64,000 bases of DNA from Cryptomeria japonica (Eukaryota > Streptophyta > Pinopsida > Cupressales > Cupressaceae), in assembly GCF_030272615.1 (NCBI RefSeq), contig NW_026729141.1, forward strand, positions 64,001 through 128,000, written 5' to 3'. The notes under the pieces are model-generated. The model searched no databases. It had not been told where the DNA came from and worked only from the letters and a program-made list of their open reading frames with translations. The position numbers were made by a program, and so were the translations under genes. Below are positions 22,522 through 34,160 of the stretch, piece by piece (positions within the stretch are counted from its first letter, which is position 1; every line of letters starts with the position of its first letter).

Positions 22522-23636
22522 ATGAGTGACAGAGACGTCCGTTACTGCAACAGAGAATAAAAGAGACATCAGTTTCAGATTCCTTTAGTGCCGGAAGAAG
22601 ATACCTTTTCAGAGGTATTGAAAAACATAGGGAAAGAAGTGGATTTTGCAGATTCAGTGGATTCGATGGCAAATAAGGCTACAAAACAGAATGAGGCACC
22701 TGATAAGAAAGCTCAGAGACAATTCAATGCCATGATGGATATGATATCTCAATTGCTGGCCAAACCTAACCAAAATGTTGTTGGGACCCCTAATCAACCC
22801 AACAATGGACCGGAAGCCAGTACTTCTAATACTCCTATAGGAAATGGAAATGGGAGTAACAATGGGAGCAATAGTGGAGGTTCATCCCCAAGACCTCTAC
22901 AACCTGTCTTCCTACCAAGAGAAGCACAACAAGCTGAAATTGAGATACCTACAGCTGATGAAATAAGGAACAACTATATGCAGTATGCTTCTCTCCCTAG
23001 AGAGATCCGAGATATCCTCACCTTGGATCAGTTCACGAATCAGAAAATTAACCTAGGAAGGAGGAATGACAACAGATTTTTTGCCCCAAGAGATTATCAA
23101 CAAGCTCTTGGAAGGGTGACTCTAGCACATTTTGATGGAAGCACTAAGAGCACAGCTAGAGCGTGGGTGCAGAAGTTGGACAATTATTTGTCCTTGAGGC
23201 CTATGCCTGAAGAAGATGTCATCAAGTTCGCTACTTTGCACTTGGATGGAATGGCCCATGAATGGTGGTACCATGAGTTGGTCACCCTTGGACATAACTT
23301 GATCACCACATATGTTGATTTCACCAACAAGCTCATTGAAAGGTTTGATATCAAGGACCCGGAGGTGAAATTTAGAGAACTTGCTCAACTCGAACAACAA
23401 GGTTCTTTGGACACTTTCATAAGTGAGTTTCAAAGTCTTTCAGTTATGGTTAGTCAGTTGAAGAACCATTGAAAGGTTGGGTAAAAGCTTTTGACCCGCC
23501 CACCTTGGCTGATGCAATCAAGAAGGTACGAAGCATGGAGTTGGCTGCCCCAAAGAACAAATTTCAGTCCAAGCCTTTCCCTTTCTGAAAGGATAAGAAG
23601 AAGTTTACAAATCAAACCAAGAAGTTTCCTTCACGA
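22522..23636 (+). pseudogene. Gypsy-A gag
   Basis: ATG at 22522 starts MSDRDVRYCNRE, followed by an in-frame TAA (22558) and then a long frame to 23472. The retrotransposon gag domain is clear: VTLAHFDGSTKSTARAWVQK, LHLDGMAHEWWYHE, FTNKLIERFDIKDPEVKFRE. A frameshift near 23465 moves the frame to LKGWVKAFDPPTLADAIKK, and a TGA at 23586 follows. Gag forms the virus-like particle. A Pro/Asn/Gly/Ser linker (residues about 90-125) precedes the capsid region. Chosen ATG fits the short distance to the PBS. Confidence 0.85.
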
Positions 23637-24599
23637 ATGGATGATGAGCTCCGTCAAGAGCTCCAGAGGAAGAATCTTTGCTATTGTTGCAGGGAAACAT
23701 GGGCCCCAGAGCATAAGTGTCATGGGAAGCACAATTTGCATCAAATGAAGTGCTATTCTACGGATGGATCAGATTCTGAAATGTTAGAACAGCAGACTGA
23801 AATTGAGGACAGTGAGTATGAAGAGGCTCCTGAAGGTCTTGAAACTGAGTCAGAAGATAGAGGAGTGGTTGTTCAACTCTCAAGCATTCACAAGAATGAG
23901 TCCTTTAGAGTTCGAGGTGTGATAGGAGAACATCGTGTCATTGCTCTCATTGATACAAGAGCGACTCATAACTTCATTGATGAGAGAATTGTTGCAAAGA
24001 GGGGGCTAGTGGAAGAGGAAGTGGAAGGCTTCAAAGTCATGGTAGCTAATGGCTCCACTATATCTTGCAACCGGATGATTTCCAACAAGTCTCTGAAGTT
24101 GGGAAATCATGAAATTAGAGATGACTTTTTTGTGGTTAGCATTCGTGGGACTGATGATGCAGTCCTCGGGATTCAATGGTTGAGATCTCTTGGTGAGATC
24201 ACATTAAATTTGCAAACCATGGAGCTGAAATTCATGTCTGATGGGAAGGTGGTATTGAGAGGAATGTCAAATGGCGGTCTTAGAGTTGTTTCATTGAAGA
24301 GGATGTAGAAGCTGATCCGCCATAACCAAGTGGAGTGGGCAGCCGAGTGTTTGATAATACCGTCAAATCCATTGGAAGACAAGGGCAGTTACTCAGCAGA
24401 CATTCAAGCATTGATCACAGACAAAAGTAAGATCCTTGGGAAACCATATCTTGGTAGACCTCCTGAGATTATGGTTATGCCCTCCAAACCACTAGAAGAG
24501 AATCAGAGTTATCCCGAAGACATTCAGGCCTTGATAACCAAGAGGAGTAAGGTGTTTGAGAATCCACCTCCTGGTAGACCTCCTGAAAGAGGTGCATAA
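23637..24599 (+). pseudogene. Gypsy-A zinc knuckle and protease
   Basis: CYCCRETWAPEHKC is the CCHC knuckle typical of chromoviruses. After an acidic linker the aspartic protease reads VIALIDTRATHNFIDERIV; the active site D-S-G is D-T-R here, so the enzyme is dead. A TAG at 24306 and a TAA at 24597 interrupt an otherwise continuous frame. Between protease and RT a segment of about 40 residues is duplicated (SYSADIQALITDKSK and SYPEDIQALITKRSK, each followed by GRPPE). Confidence 0.85.
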
Positions 24600-25706
24600 C
24601 ACATCATTGAGCTTGAAGAAGGAGCTAAGCCGGTTATGACTACTACTTATCGGTATCCCAAGAAGTAGAAGGATGAGATTGAGAAAGCAATCCAGGAGCT
24701 GCTCGACATGGGTTACATACGGCCAAGCAAAAGCCCATTTGCTTCGGCTATTGTCTTGGTGAAAGAGAAGGATGGGACCATGCGCATGTGTGTGGATTAC
24801 CGGGCCCTGAATCAGAAAACTATAAAGAATCGGTATCCTATTCTGAGAATTGATGAGCTCATTGATGAGCTACATGGTGCAGTGTTCTTCTCTAAGATTG
24901 ATCTCAGGTCAGGGTATCATCAGATTAGGATGAGAGCTTCAGATGTGGAGAAGACTACTTTCAGATGCCACTTTGGGCATTTTGAGTTCCTAGTCATGCA
25001 CTTTGGCTTGACTAATACCCCTGCCACATTCCAGTCATGCATGAACAAAACCTTCCATAAACAGTTGAGGAAGTTCGTGCTCATATTATTTGATGGGATA
25101 CTCATATTCAGCAAATCTTGGAAGGAGCACTTACAACACTTGGATGAAGTGTTGAGCATACTGGAATCCGAGTCCCTATTTGCAAAGGAGTCCAAAAGTG
25201 AATTTGGAATGGACGAATTGCTCTACTTTGGTCACATTATCGGTGCAGGAGGTGTGAAGGTAGACCCTGAAAAGATTAGAGCTATCATTGATTGGCCTCC
25301 TCGTGAGAATATAACACACTTAAAGGGATTCTTGGGTCTTTGTGGTTTTTATCGTAGGCTTGTGAAGGGATACTCTCAGTTGGCTGCCCCCCTCATAGAT
25401 CTTACAAGGAAAGGAATGGTCAGAAAAGGCACAGACAGTGTTTGATCAGTTTAAGGGGATCATGAGCTCCTGCCCTGTTTTGGCTCTACCTGATTTCACC
25501 AAGCCTTTTGAACTGTAGTATGATGCATCTGGAGAAGGTGTTGGTGCAGTCCTCGTGCAAGATAAGCATCCTATAGTCTTCGAGAGTAGGAAGTTGAGAG
25601 GGCCTGAAAGGCTATATTCGATATATGACAAGGAGATGCTTGCCATAATGCATGCCCTTGCAAAGTTCAGGCAGTACCTTGTGGGGAGTAAGTTCGTTGT
25701 TAAGAC
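24600..25706 (+). pseudogene. Gypsy-A reverse transcriptase and RNase H, first part
   Basis: In frame after the TAA, with a TAG at 24666. RT blocks: GYIRPSKSPFASAIVLVKEK, RMCVDYRALNQKTIKNRYPI, FSKIDLRSGYHQIRM, and the catalytic box LILFDGILIFS, where the second Asp of F-D-D is Gly. Thumb: GLCGFYRRLVKGYSQLAAPL. A frameshift near 25413 and a TAG at 25516 (FEL*YDASGEGVG, Gln expected) precede RNase H, which reaches KEMLAIMHALAKFRQYL before hAT element 1 interrupts it at 25707. Confidence 0.9.
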
Positions 25707-26425
25707 TAGAGTTCTGTGACTCGCAGTGAGTCACGCGAGTCACGTGAGTCAGCGGGCCGGGTGACCCCTGCCGGGTCATGGTGACCCTGACCCGGGCTCG
25801 GACAGGTCAGGGGCGTGACTCGCCTGACTCGCCAAGTCCGAAGGTCGTGACTCGGCAAGTATAAATTAATATGATTAATATAATAATATTATTAATACAA
25901 TTAATGTCAATACAGTTTAATGTTATTAACATAATCAATTCTATTAATACATACTGTAATGATAACAATAAAATGTGGACAATCCACATATTGGACTAGG
26001 TAATAATTGACAATGTAATTCGGGTAATGTCATATTAAATTCAATTCTTAACCTATAGATTACAGTGATCTGATTCTTCGTCTTTCTCTAGTACTTGCGA
26101 AGATAGGGAGTGTGTGGGGGAAAGGCAGAGTAAATCGGTCACATGGCGAAAATGTCCCAAGACGGGTAGCAAACCTTGAGGAAGCCGCATGTAGACTGTG
26201 TCATGCGCCCTTGGCATAGTAAATCTTCTATCTTGTAAGGATTAGCAAAATAGTGGAGAAGAGTCTCATGCAATCTATGGGAAGTAAATCATATAACAAA
26301 TTAATAATCTTGATCGTTAAAAATCTCTAAATTTCAAGGGTTTTCTTATTTTGCCGAGTCATTGCCGAGTCCGAGCCGAGTCACGAGCCAAGTCAGCCTT
26401 GCCGAGTCCGAGTCTGGGAACTTTG
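25707..26425. mobile_element. hAT-like non-autonomous element 1 (719 bp)
   Basis: Ends TAGAGTTCTGTGACTCG and, inverted, CAAAGTTCCCAGACTC. Flanked by an 8-bp duplication GTTAAGAC/GTTAAGGC inside the RNase H frame. The first and last 130 bp are packed with GACTCG/CGAGTC words on both strands; the middle is AT-rich with no ORF. The 8-bp target site and CA-G-TTCC type ends fit hAT elements. Confidence 0.8.
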
Positions 26426-26728
26426 GTTAAGGCTGATCATAACAGTCTTAAACACTTCATGCATCAGAAAGACTTGAACGAAAGGCAGCAGAAGTGGGTG
26501 AGTAAGCTACAGGCTTATGACTTTGATACCGAGTATGTCAAAGGGAAGAATAACATTGTGGTTGATGCCTTGTCCAGAATGGCCCATTTGAGCTCACTGT
26601 GCGAGCTTACTGCTGATTGGAGGGAGTTGTTGCTTGCTGATTATGCCAAAAATCAATTTGCAACCAGCATTATAGAGGGTACTTTTCATGATGAAAAGTA
26701 CAAATTGGTTGAGGGGTTGATTCTATAC
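26426..26728 (+). pseudogene. Gypsy-A RNase H end and linker to integrase
   Basis: Resumes after hAT element 1 with DHNSLKHFMHQKDLNERQQK, WVSKLQAYDFDTEYVKGKNN and VVDALSRM, the C-terminal RNase H block of Ty3/Gypsy elements. It continues into the linker LVEGLILY and is interrupted again at 26729 by hAT element 2. The frame is open throughout. Confidence 0.9.
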
Positions 26729-28116
26729 CATAGTTCCTAGACTCGGACTCAACTCGGACTCGGCAAGGCCGACTCGACTCGTGACGACTCGGCAATGACT
26801 CAGCAAAATAAAAAAGTCCTTGAAGTTAAGAGATTTTTAACGATTTAAAACTTGTTTCATGCACCCATTATTGAATAAAGCCCAATTATAATGTGTGCTA
26901 GCTTGTTATGCCATGAAAGGCATGCTGGTAGAGTATCTACTTGTTTGGGCCTTCTGTTTAGTATTTTCTTTGGCCAAATTGAAATTCTGGGAGCACCAAC
27001 ATGAGACATCATGAACATCTTCACTTGGAAACTATAAGGAGTGCTTGTGTATGGTAGCATGAAATAGTGTGCTTGTTGAACTTAGGTTTTACCTTGGGAC
27101 TTTAGTTGACCTTGGTCTTTCTTAGACCTCTTAGTTTTTAGGCTATATATATGTTGGATGGAAGGGGGAATTGTGAGGCTAGAAGGGTTTGAAAATATGC
27201 TCCTCAGAGACATGTCCCTTGCCAAAAATAACCTTGTGGCCCATGGGGGGATTTTTTGGGATGTGGGGACAGGTAGGAAATGTCCCCAACTCACCCCCTT
27301 TTTTCAAAATTTTAAGAAACATCCCTGTTGTGAGGTACTCACACATCGCCCCATTGCAAATAAAGACCCCCACTTTTTGCTTTTTAGGGTTAGCTCTTTT
27401 AGTTTTGTTGTTGGTCGTTTTAGTGTCTTAGCCTTTGCATTGAAGGGATTGAGTTTCTGAAAGGTCATCAAGTCAGGTGGATCTCCTCAAGGTGGAGTGA
27501 AGGAGGTTAGGTCAGTTGAGTGATTAGGGGTTATTTAGATCATTCCTAGGGTTTTTGTGTACTATCCGGTCATGCTTCAAGTTGCTAAATCAAACCTTGG
27601 TTGAATGCATAGTGTCCTCCTAGGTCTCGTCCCTTACATCAAGGTCAGAGTGAACTTGCCTTAAAAGTTTGGAATGTCATCCTGATCTTGAAATGGCCTG
27701 AAATTTGACTAAGTCTGGAAATTTGAAGGATCCTCCAAAAACTAGATTTTGCATTATAACTCATGGAGGTCCGAAACCACTCTCAAACATCCTGACAATA
27801 TATATGGAATATAACTTAAAGTATAAGACTTATACTTAAATGTTATATTTCATATATAAATCCTAACAGATAGACTAACTTGTCAAACAACTTCATGTTT
27901 TTTTTGTTTTCTGCAAGTCAAAACATCGACCTGTCGTGGCCGAGTCTTGGAGCTCGAACTTGGCAAGTTTTGCCATAACTCGCCTGACTCGCAAGTCAGG
28001 CGAGTTATGGTCAAAACTCGCCAAGTCCAAGTCCCGAGTCAACAAAACTTGCGGAGCTTGGCTCGACTCGCCAACTCGGCGAACTCGCCTAACTCGCGGC
28101 GAGTCTGGGAACTCTG
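26729..28116. mobile_element. hAT-like non-autonomous element 2 (1,388 bp)
   Basis: Ends CATAGTTCCTAGACTCGG and, inverted, CAGAGTTCCCAGACTCG, with an exact 8-bp duplication TTCTATAC on both sides (26721-26728, 28117-28124). Subterminal GACTCG-type words as in element 1. Its interior contains a fragment starting TGTTGTGAGG at 27326. No transposase ORF. Confidence 0.82.
27326..27890 (+). repeat. Fragment of a long-LTR family 5' end (L2)
   Basis: TGTTGTGAGGTACTCACAC then CATCGCCCCATTGCAAAT, nearly the same as the L1 LTR start, and the resemblance continues through GTTAGCTCTTTTAGTTTTG. The right limit is a guess. Present inside hAT-like element 2. Confidence 0.6.
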
Positions 28117-29447
28117 TTCTATACAAAGGAAGGATCTTCATTGTGGTTGAATCTAAGCTAAAGGAGAAGATTTTGAAGACTTTCCATGACATTCCCCTTA
28201 CTAGTCACCAAGGTTACTTCAAGACATATAGGCAGATCCGAGAGAGGTTTTTTTGGAAGGGACTAAAAAATGATGTTTTGAGGTACATCAAGGAGTGTCA
28301 TACATGCCAAAGAAACAAAGATGAGCACACTCTGCCAGCTAGTTTGTTACAACCCTTGCCCATTCCCAGTCAAAAATGGGAAAATATGTCCATGGACTTC
28401 ATCACTGGGTTGCCACGGGCTCAAGGGAAGGATAGTGTTTATGTGGTGGTGGATAGACTAACTAAGTTTGCTCACGTTTTTGCCATCACCAGCTCATTTA
28501 CAGCAGCTCAGGTTGCTGAACTGTTCTTTCGGGAGGTGTTCAGGTTACATGGGTTACCAAAGAACATTGTGAGTGATAGGGGCAGCAAGTTCCTAAGTGC
28601 TTTTTGGCGGGAGATTTTCAGATTATGTGGTACTGTGCTCACTCCAAGCACAAATTATCACCCACAAACTGATGGGTAGACCGAGATAGTGAATAAGTGG
28701 TTGGAAGGATACCTTAGAAACTATGTCTCGGAGCAGCACAATACATGGGTGAGATGGCTTCACCTAGGAGAGTATTGCTACAACTCCTCCTATCACATGT
28801 CCATCCGGATGTCACCATTCATGGCACTATATGGTTATGAAGCTCCTAGCTTCACTAACTTGATATTTGGTGATAGCAGAACCCCTCAAGCGAAGGATAT
28901 GATGCAACAGAGTCAAGATATTTTGAGGACTCAAAGGGACAATCTCCAGCATGTGCAGAATCAGCAGAAGTTGTATGTTGATCAGCAGCGAATTGAGTGC
29001 ACCTTTGTGGTGGGCGACATGGTTTATTTGAGGCTCCAACCCTACAGACAGTCTACTCTCAAGAAGAGTGGAGTTGAGAAATTGAAGCCACGATTCTATG
29101 GGCCTTTCAGAGTCAACAGGAGGATTGGAGAAGTGGCATATGAATTGGAACTTCCGGCGAGCAGTAGGATTCATAATGTATTTCATGTGTCTCGCCTTAA
29201 GAAGGCTCTTGGACATAATGTTGTTGCTTCGGCAGAGTTACCTCCGCTTGATAAGGAGCGAGAGTTAGTTTTGATTCCTGAAGCTATCCTTGATTTCAGG
29301 GAGCGTTCTTTGAGGAGAAAGATGATCAAGGAATACTTGATCAAGTGGAAAACTTTGCCACCAGAGGATGCTACGTGGGAAAATGAAGAGATTTTACTGC
29401 ATTCAGCCTTACAATTGCTTGACGACAAGCAATTTTGGGGAGGGTAG
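28117..29447 (+). pseudogene. Gypsy-A integrase with chromodomain
   Basis: Zinc-binding part: HDIPLTSHQGYFKTYRQIRE and CHTCQRNK (HHCC). Catalytic residues: Asp in MDFITGLP, Asp in SDRGSKFLSAFW, and Glu in the TEIVNKW block just after a TAG at 28677 that replaces the invariant Gln of PQTDGQ. The C-terminal GPY/F module reads YGPFRVNRRIGEVAYELELP. A chromodomain ends the protein (YLIKWKTLPPEDATWENEEI), expected to direct insertion to particular chromatin. Apart from the TAG the frame is open for about 440 codons to the stop at 29447. Confidence 0.93.
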
Positions 29448-29449
29448 AC
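29433..29449 (+). other. Gypsy-A polypurine tract
   Basis: TTTTGGGGAGGGTAGAC immediately before the 3' LTR; overlaps the end of the pol frame, as is common in chromoviruses. Confidence 0.75.
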
Positions 29450-31188
29450 TGTAATGTCCCCTTCTCAATGATGTGCTTTCAGTGGACCATTGGCCTATTC
29501 CAGAGACCTGTAGGCTATGTGGAATGGAGAATTATGGTTTCAAACGTTGGTGAAGCGATAACTTACTATTTTTAGAAAGTTAGGGTTTGGTTGTTTGGAT
29601 GATGTTGTCTTACTGAGCTTTCCATGCTCTGTCCTTGGGTACGAAGATCATGCTTTTCAGAGGAGTAATTCATTACTTACTATTTTTAGTAAGTGGCAGT
29701 ATGGAGCATTTCTATTTTTGGCAGTGGACAAGGTCCTGATCCTGCAGCAGTTCTATGGTCTTCTTTACTCTGCTTCATCCTGGTTTTGTTGATGATCAGT
29801 ATGGGAGTCATCAGTGATTTAATCAAATATTATTTCCTTGTTCTAAGGTTTAATATTTAAATATTTATATTTACTGATTAAATGTATTGAGGATGACTTA
29901 GGGAAAAATAATTATCTGATATCATTGTGTTATTTTCCTAAGTCAATGGCGTAATATTTGGTGGCAATTTGGGATGATAAAACATCTCATGTTTTATATT
30001 TTTATGTTGCAAAAATGTCACCAAAGGTAAAGTTCGAACTTTGCCTAGGAAGAAGGAAAGTGGGCGCCATGTTGGGTGGAGACTTGAAATGAAATGAAAG
30101 GAGTTTGAGTTGAGTTTGGGCACCATTTGCATTTGAATTTGAGGGAGCATGAAGTTATAAATATGAGCCTTGGGCTCTCATTTTGACATCTTGAAAAATT
30201 GCATCATTATGCTGCCGGATTGGTGTATGAACTTGAAGCTTCGGAGTGTGGCTCCCTAATATTACCAGTTTCATACTTGAGACATAGTACCTAGCTGAGT
30301 GGTGTATTCTTGTGACATTTTCAGTGCGTATTTTCAGTATTTTGGAGTGTGGCGTGATTTCTAGAGTTGTTGGTTTCCTGTGGCAGAAGCAAGTTTTCGA
30401 TCATACCTTCCTGCCTGAGCGACTGGTCATTCTGGGTGCTAGCTCAAACCTTCTTTATGCTATTGGCAATATATCTTGTAAGTTTGCAGCACCATATTTG
30501 GAGTTTTAGATTTTATATTGCAAATCAAAATTATCTAGCTAGGCATGGGTTTTGGTGAGTGCATTGGGATGCGTGTAGGGTGTTTTGGGGTGTTTGGTAA
30601 CTCTTCTTTGGTTTGTTCTTAGTTGCTTCTTGTCTAGTGTTAGTTTGGGAGTGATTTGGGGTGAATTGAAGGAGATTTGAGTGAGATATGAGCAATTTAG
30701 TGAGTTTGTGGGTTGCAGGTTATGCATTTTCCAGCCTGTTGTCTTTGGTGTTGAGTTAGTTTGATGATCATTATCTCAAGTGTTCAGCAATATACTTCTA
30801 CTCTCTCTTTCCTCTCCATTGTAAGGTTAAGTAGTAGTACTACTAACCGTTTTGGATTGTATTCTTCATATCCCGCTGAAAAGTGGAAGAGGTTGCTTGC
30901 CGCTTATATTTGATATTTTGTAACTCAATCCTCTCGCTGCATAAGCAGTTGAGTGATATTGGTTGTAATGATCCTCCCGTTGCATAAGCGGTCGAGTTGA
31001 GTTTGTTTTGTAATTCATTCCTCCCGCTGAAATATTGTGGTAGAGTTATTTGTGTTGAAGTATTGTTCTCTTGGCCGGTTTACCACCAAGTTTCTTGCTT
31101 TCCCGCTGGATAAGCGGAAGGGGCTGGCTTGCCGCCCGTTATTATCTTCAGTAATTCAGCAGATTATCTCTAACAATCCCCTGCTAAT
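29450..31188 (+). repeat. Gypsy-A 3' LTR, interrupted
   Basis: Aligns with 20569-22300 almost end to end. It keeps the TATA box TATAAATA at 30156. It breaks off at 31188 (CCCCTGCTAAT), where the 5' LTR of L3 begins. I did not find the missing terminal part (corresponding to 22305-22462) elsewhere in the window. Confidence 0.88.
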
Positions 31189-32923
31189 TGTTGTGCGAAT
31201 CGCACACCCATCCCCATCTTGGACAGGGACCCCCCAGTATGTACCTTTCTGTCCTTGCGGAAGAGGAAGGGGATATGAAGGGTCAAGTGCCGCTAAAACC
31301 AAATTCGGCCTCTAGGGCCATATTGCGAACTTACAACTCCCCAATTCTTGCAAAGTCGCCTACATGTGAAGAAAGAGTTAAAGCCTGCAATGACGTTGAA
31401 ATGCTGATTTTCACCAAGGGATACAAAGGAGATAAAGAATGCAAAGTGTCAAAAACTGACAAAACTCCTTCAAATCCTGAAATTCGCACTAAGGCGGGAA
31501 ATTACATGAGTTTCTAAAAATTGGCAAAATGGGTGAAATCCTAGAAATTCGCCAGTACTGGGTAAAATACGAGAGGTAAACTTGACAAACTCCTCCCATT
31601 CACCAGAAATCGCACAATGAGGGACAAGTGATAGTTGAAAAGTTTTTTAAAATTTCCAAAACCCCCCTCAAAATGCTGAAAATCGCATTTTAGAGGGTAA
31701 AAGTGCGAAAGGGAAAGAAGTTTGCAAAACACTCCAAAATCCTGAAGTTTGCAAAACACTCCAAAATCCCTAAGTTTGCAAAATGCCTAAAAACGCCGAA
31801 GTTCGCTGTAAAATGCGAAAATTGCAAGAATTTTAAAAAAAGTTTTCAAACCTCCCAAAATCGCCAAAATTCGCACTATGGGGCGTAAGTGTCAAAAGTT
31901 ATAAAGTTTCTAAAAACATCTTAAAACTCCGAAATACACTTTCCAAGGGTAGATCATAGAATGCAAGTTTTCAAAGGCTCTCATTTCACCGAAGCTTCAA
32001 CTTAAAAGGAAATCGCGATTATATGAAGTTGAAAAATATACCAAAACCCCAAAATCGCAATCCAAGGGTAAATTGCAAAGTTTTAGAGTTTGAAAAAGAG
32101 CAGGTCTTCGCCGATATCGCACCATAAGCCAAAATCGTGAAGTTAATAGTTTGCAAACCCCACTCATTCCCCAAAATCGCACCATACGGAAATCACGAGG
32201 TTTAAAAGATCGCTGAGAAAGCAAAATGCCCAGGCTCGACAAGGTGCAGTATGGCGCGGAATTGAGGAATGTTTTCAAAAGGTATTAAATTGCCGCACTT
32301 CGGCCAAGGCATGAAAATCACGAAGCTTGCAAAACCTTGCGGAAATGCCATAAACACCATTTTCAACGGCATAAGGAAATCCGCAGAGGTTAAATAGTTT
32401 GTTGAGCAGCAAAATGCCCAAGACCCCTAAGGGTTAAACGCAAAAGTGAAAAGTCTGAAGAACCATCCAAAACCCCCCATTTTTGCCTATTTTCGGAAGA
32501 TGAAGAAAAAAATTTTAAGATGGAAGGGCATTAAGTAACCAAGTTCGCAAAGTGGCTTTTAGCCCGAAAATGCCAATGCAGAAGATATTTTCAAAACCAA
32601 CTTGTCGGCCGAAATTGAACAATAGGGCAAAATCACTTTTCGCCAGTCAGCCAAGAAGCTTTAGTGGATTCAGATCGCCCAAACACCATCAAGACCAAGG
32701 ATCAGCTTTCATTTTCGAAGAGAAAACGACCTTTCAAGATACATCTCACAAAGAGCTTCTCGAGCCAGACGTTAAAATTTAATATTTGTTAAGTTAAATT
32801 ATTTAATTTCTCAAATTGATTTATTAAAATGAAATTGTTGTTCGTAGGTCGCAGGACGTCATCAAAGAACCAGGAGAAAGCCTGAAACGTCAAGGAGCCA
32901 GGCACTGAACGCTGAAGAAGAAG

Positions 32924-33103
32924 ATGTTGGAACGTGCTGCAAGAGCGCGAGATCTGAACCGGGCATTGGGAACCGTGCCACTGAACAAAGATGAAGTCTA
33001 CCACCGGGACCAAAGACCAAAGAACACTCCGAGTACAACAATCATGCATTCTCGAGAAAAGTACACGGCTGGATTTAACTCTAGAAATTCAGTTTTAAAC
33101 TGA
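32924..33103 (+). CDS. 59-aa ORF inside L3 LTR, unknown
   Basis: ATG at 32924, 76 bp after an acceptor-like TAG/GT, opens MLERAARARDLNRALGTVPL and ends at TGA 33101. It is basic and lacks any recognisable motif. It sits in the same LTR position as the long cargo ORF of the 36170-48767 unit, between the acceptor-like site and the R-region TATA box. It could be chance; only its position makes it worth listing. Confidence 0.25.
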   Translation: MLERAARARDLNRALGTVPLNKDEVYHRDQRPKNTPSTTIMHSREKYTAGFNSRNSVLN

Positions 33104-33336
33104 AACTGTTTTATTATAAAACCTCCTGTGGGTCCCGTGCAAGATATTTTTGTGGACAGTTATGTCCAACTGCCAGATTGACCAAATTAAAGACAAATAG
33201 TAGCAAGTAGTTGGAATTGTGGTGGAATTGATGAGTGAGAATTTAATAGGCATGGGTTAAGGCTGCCAGTTTCTGGAAGGCAGGTCGGTACCCTTGGATG
33301 CAGCTAATCCTAGCCTTTGGTTCGTATTGTAAAATC

Positions 33337-33344
33337 TATAAAAG
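33337..33344 (+). promoter_or_regulatory. R-region TATA box of L3 LTR
   Basis: TATAAAAG followed by GCAGAAGCC and a leader to the LTR end, at the same relative place as TATA 17186 in L1. Confidence 0.6.
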
Positions 33345-34160
33345 GCAGAAGCCTTTCTTTTGTAAAGAGTTAGAGATTTTTGTAAGATAGGTAGACTCTA
33401 GTGAGAAAGTTAGATTTTAGAGTTAGAATAGGTTAGATTTTAAGCAATGGCATAGAGATGCTGCAGAAATTGTTGTAATAGGCAGCTGAAATCAATATAC
33501 AAACATTGATTTGGTGTTTATTGTCTTGTTTTCATCCTGTTTGCATGGTTTCTTTCAGCATTTTAGATAGATCTTTCTGTTTTGGGTGTGCGGGTATTTG
33601 ATAGATTCAGGCTCATACCATTGAGGATATACTGATTGTGTATCCTTTTGTATGGTTAACCTGAGCCTTTAATTGTGCTTAGTTCAATTGCAGGTGTCCG
33701 TCTGAGCTGCGCCAGAATTGGGTGCTTAGCTGTGCGTCTCCAGTCTGAAAATCTTCCAAGTCCCTTTGAAGATTGCACCGTTCCTGCAAGGTTGTGAGCT
33801 ATTCTGGCCAAGCAGGGATTGGTTATGTTGAATCCGTCTACCCGCATACCAATCTTGTTAGTTTTAGGTCTCCAAAACCCTTCCCTTTTGCTCTTTATTA
33901 CGTAATTCGAGAATCGCACCAGACCAGCTTGTTGCAAATCGTAAGTCCCCTTGTGCTCCCAGCAAATCACATCGACCACTGAGTAATCCCGCAGTCAAGA
34001 CCTGACAATCAAAACCTTGAGGTCATCCCCTTTGATCAACAAAACCAACATTAGGGATTTCCTTATCTCAAGAGAGGATAGGATACTCAGCGAGTACATT
34101 CTATTATGCGTTGGCCGGATGAAGTTGCAAGTTTAGCGATTTTAGACACATCAACAAAAT

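Larger units (their letters stand above)
20569..31188 (+). mobile_element. Gypsy-A, chromodomain Ty3/Gypsy element
   Basis: 5' LTR (20569-about 22462), PBS, gag, protease, RT, RNase H, integrase with chromodomain, PPT, and a 3' LTR (29450-31188) that is cut by L3. Domain order gag-PR-RT-RH-INT-CHD places it with plant chromoviruses. The two LTRs align along their visible length with scattered changes. Two hAT-like elements (25707-26425, 26729-28116) are inserted in RNase H and before integrase. At least nine stops or frameshifts make it non-functional. Confidence 0.93.
31189..34156 (+). repeat. L3 5' LTR, 2,968 bp
   Basis: Starts TGTTGTGCGAATCGCACA (a perfect 7-bp stem) and ends ACATCAACA. 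Positions 31500-32640 hold many degenerate AAAATCGC/GCAAAAT words. Acceptor-like TTGTTCGTAG/GT at 32847, a 59-codon ORF at 32924, TATA at 33337, then a leader similar to L1 in its last 200 bp (CAAGAGAGGATAGGATACT). Both ends are sharp because the left one interrupts a known LTR and the right one abuts a PBS. Confidence 0.85.

Noticed and set aside
25707-28116. Mutator-like origin of the two elements in Gypsy-A
   Set aside because: A 9-bp duplication can be read for one of them, but 8 bp is exact in the other and the short CA-type ends fit hAT better; not excluded completely.
29595-30558. Open frames of 60-70 codons in the Gypsy-A 3' LTR
   Set aside because: They lie in LTR sequence, are not all open in the 5' LTR copy and have no motif.
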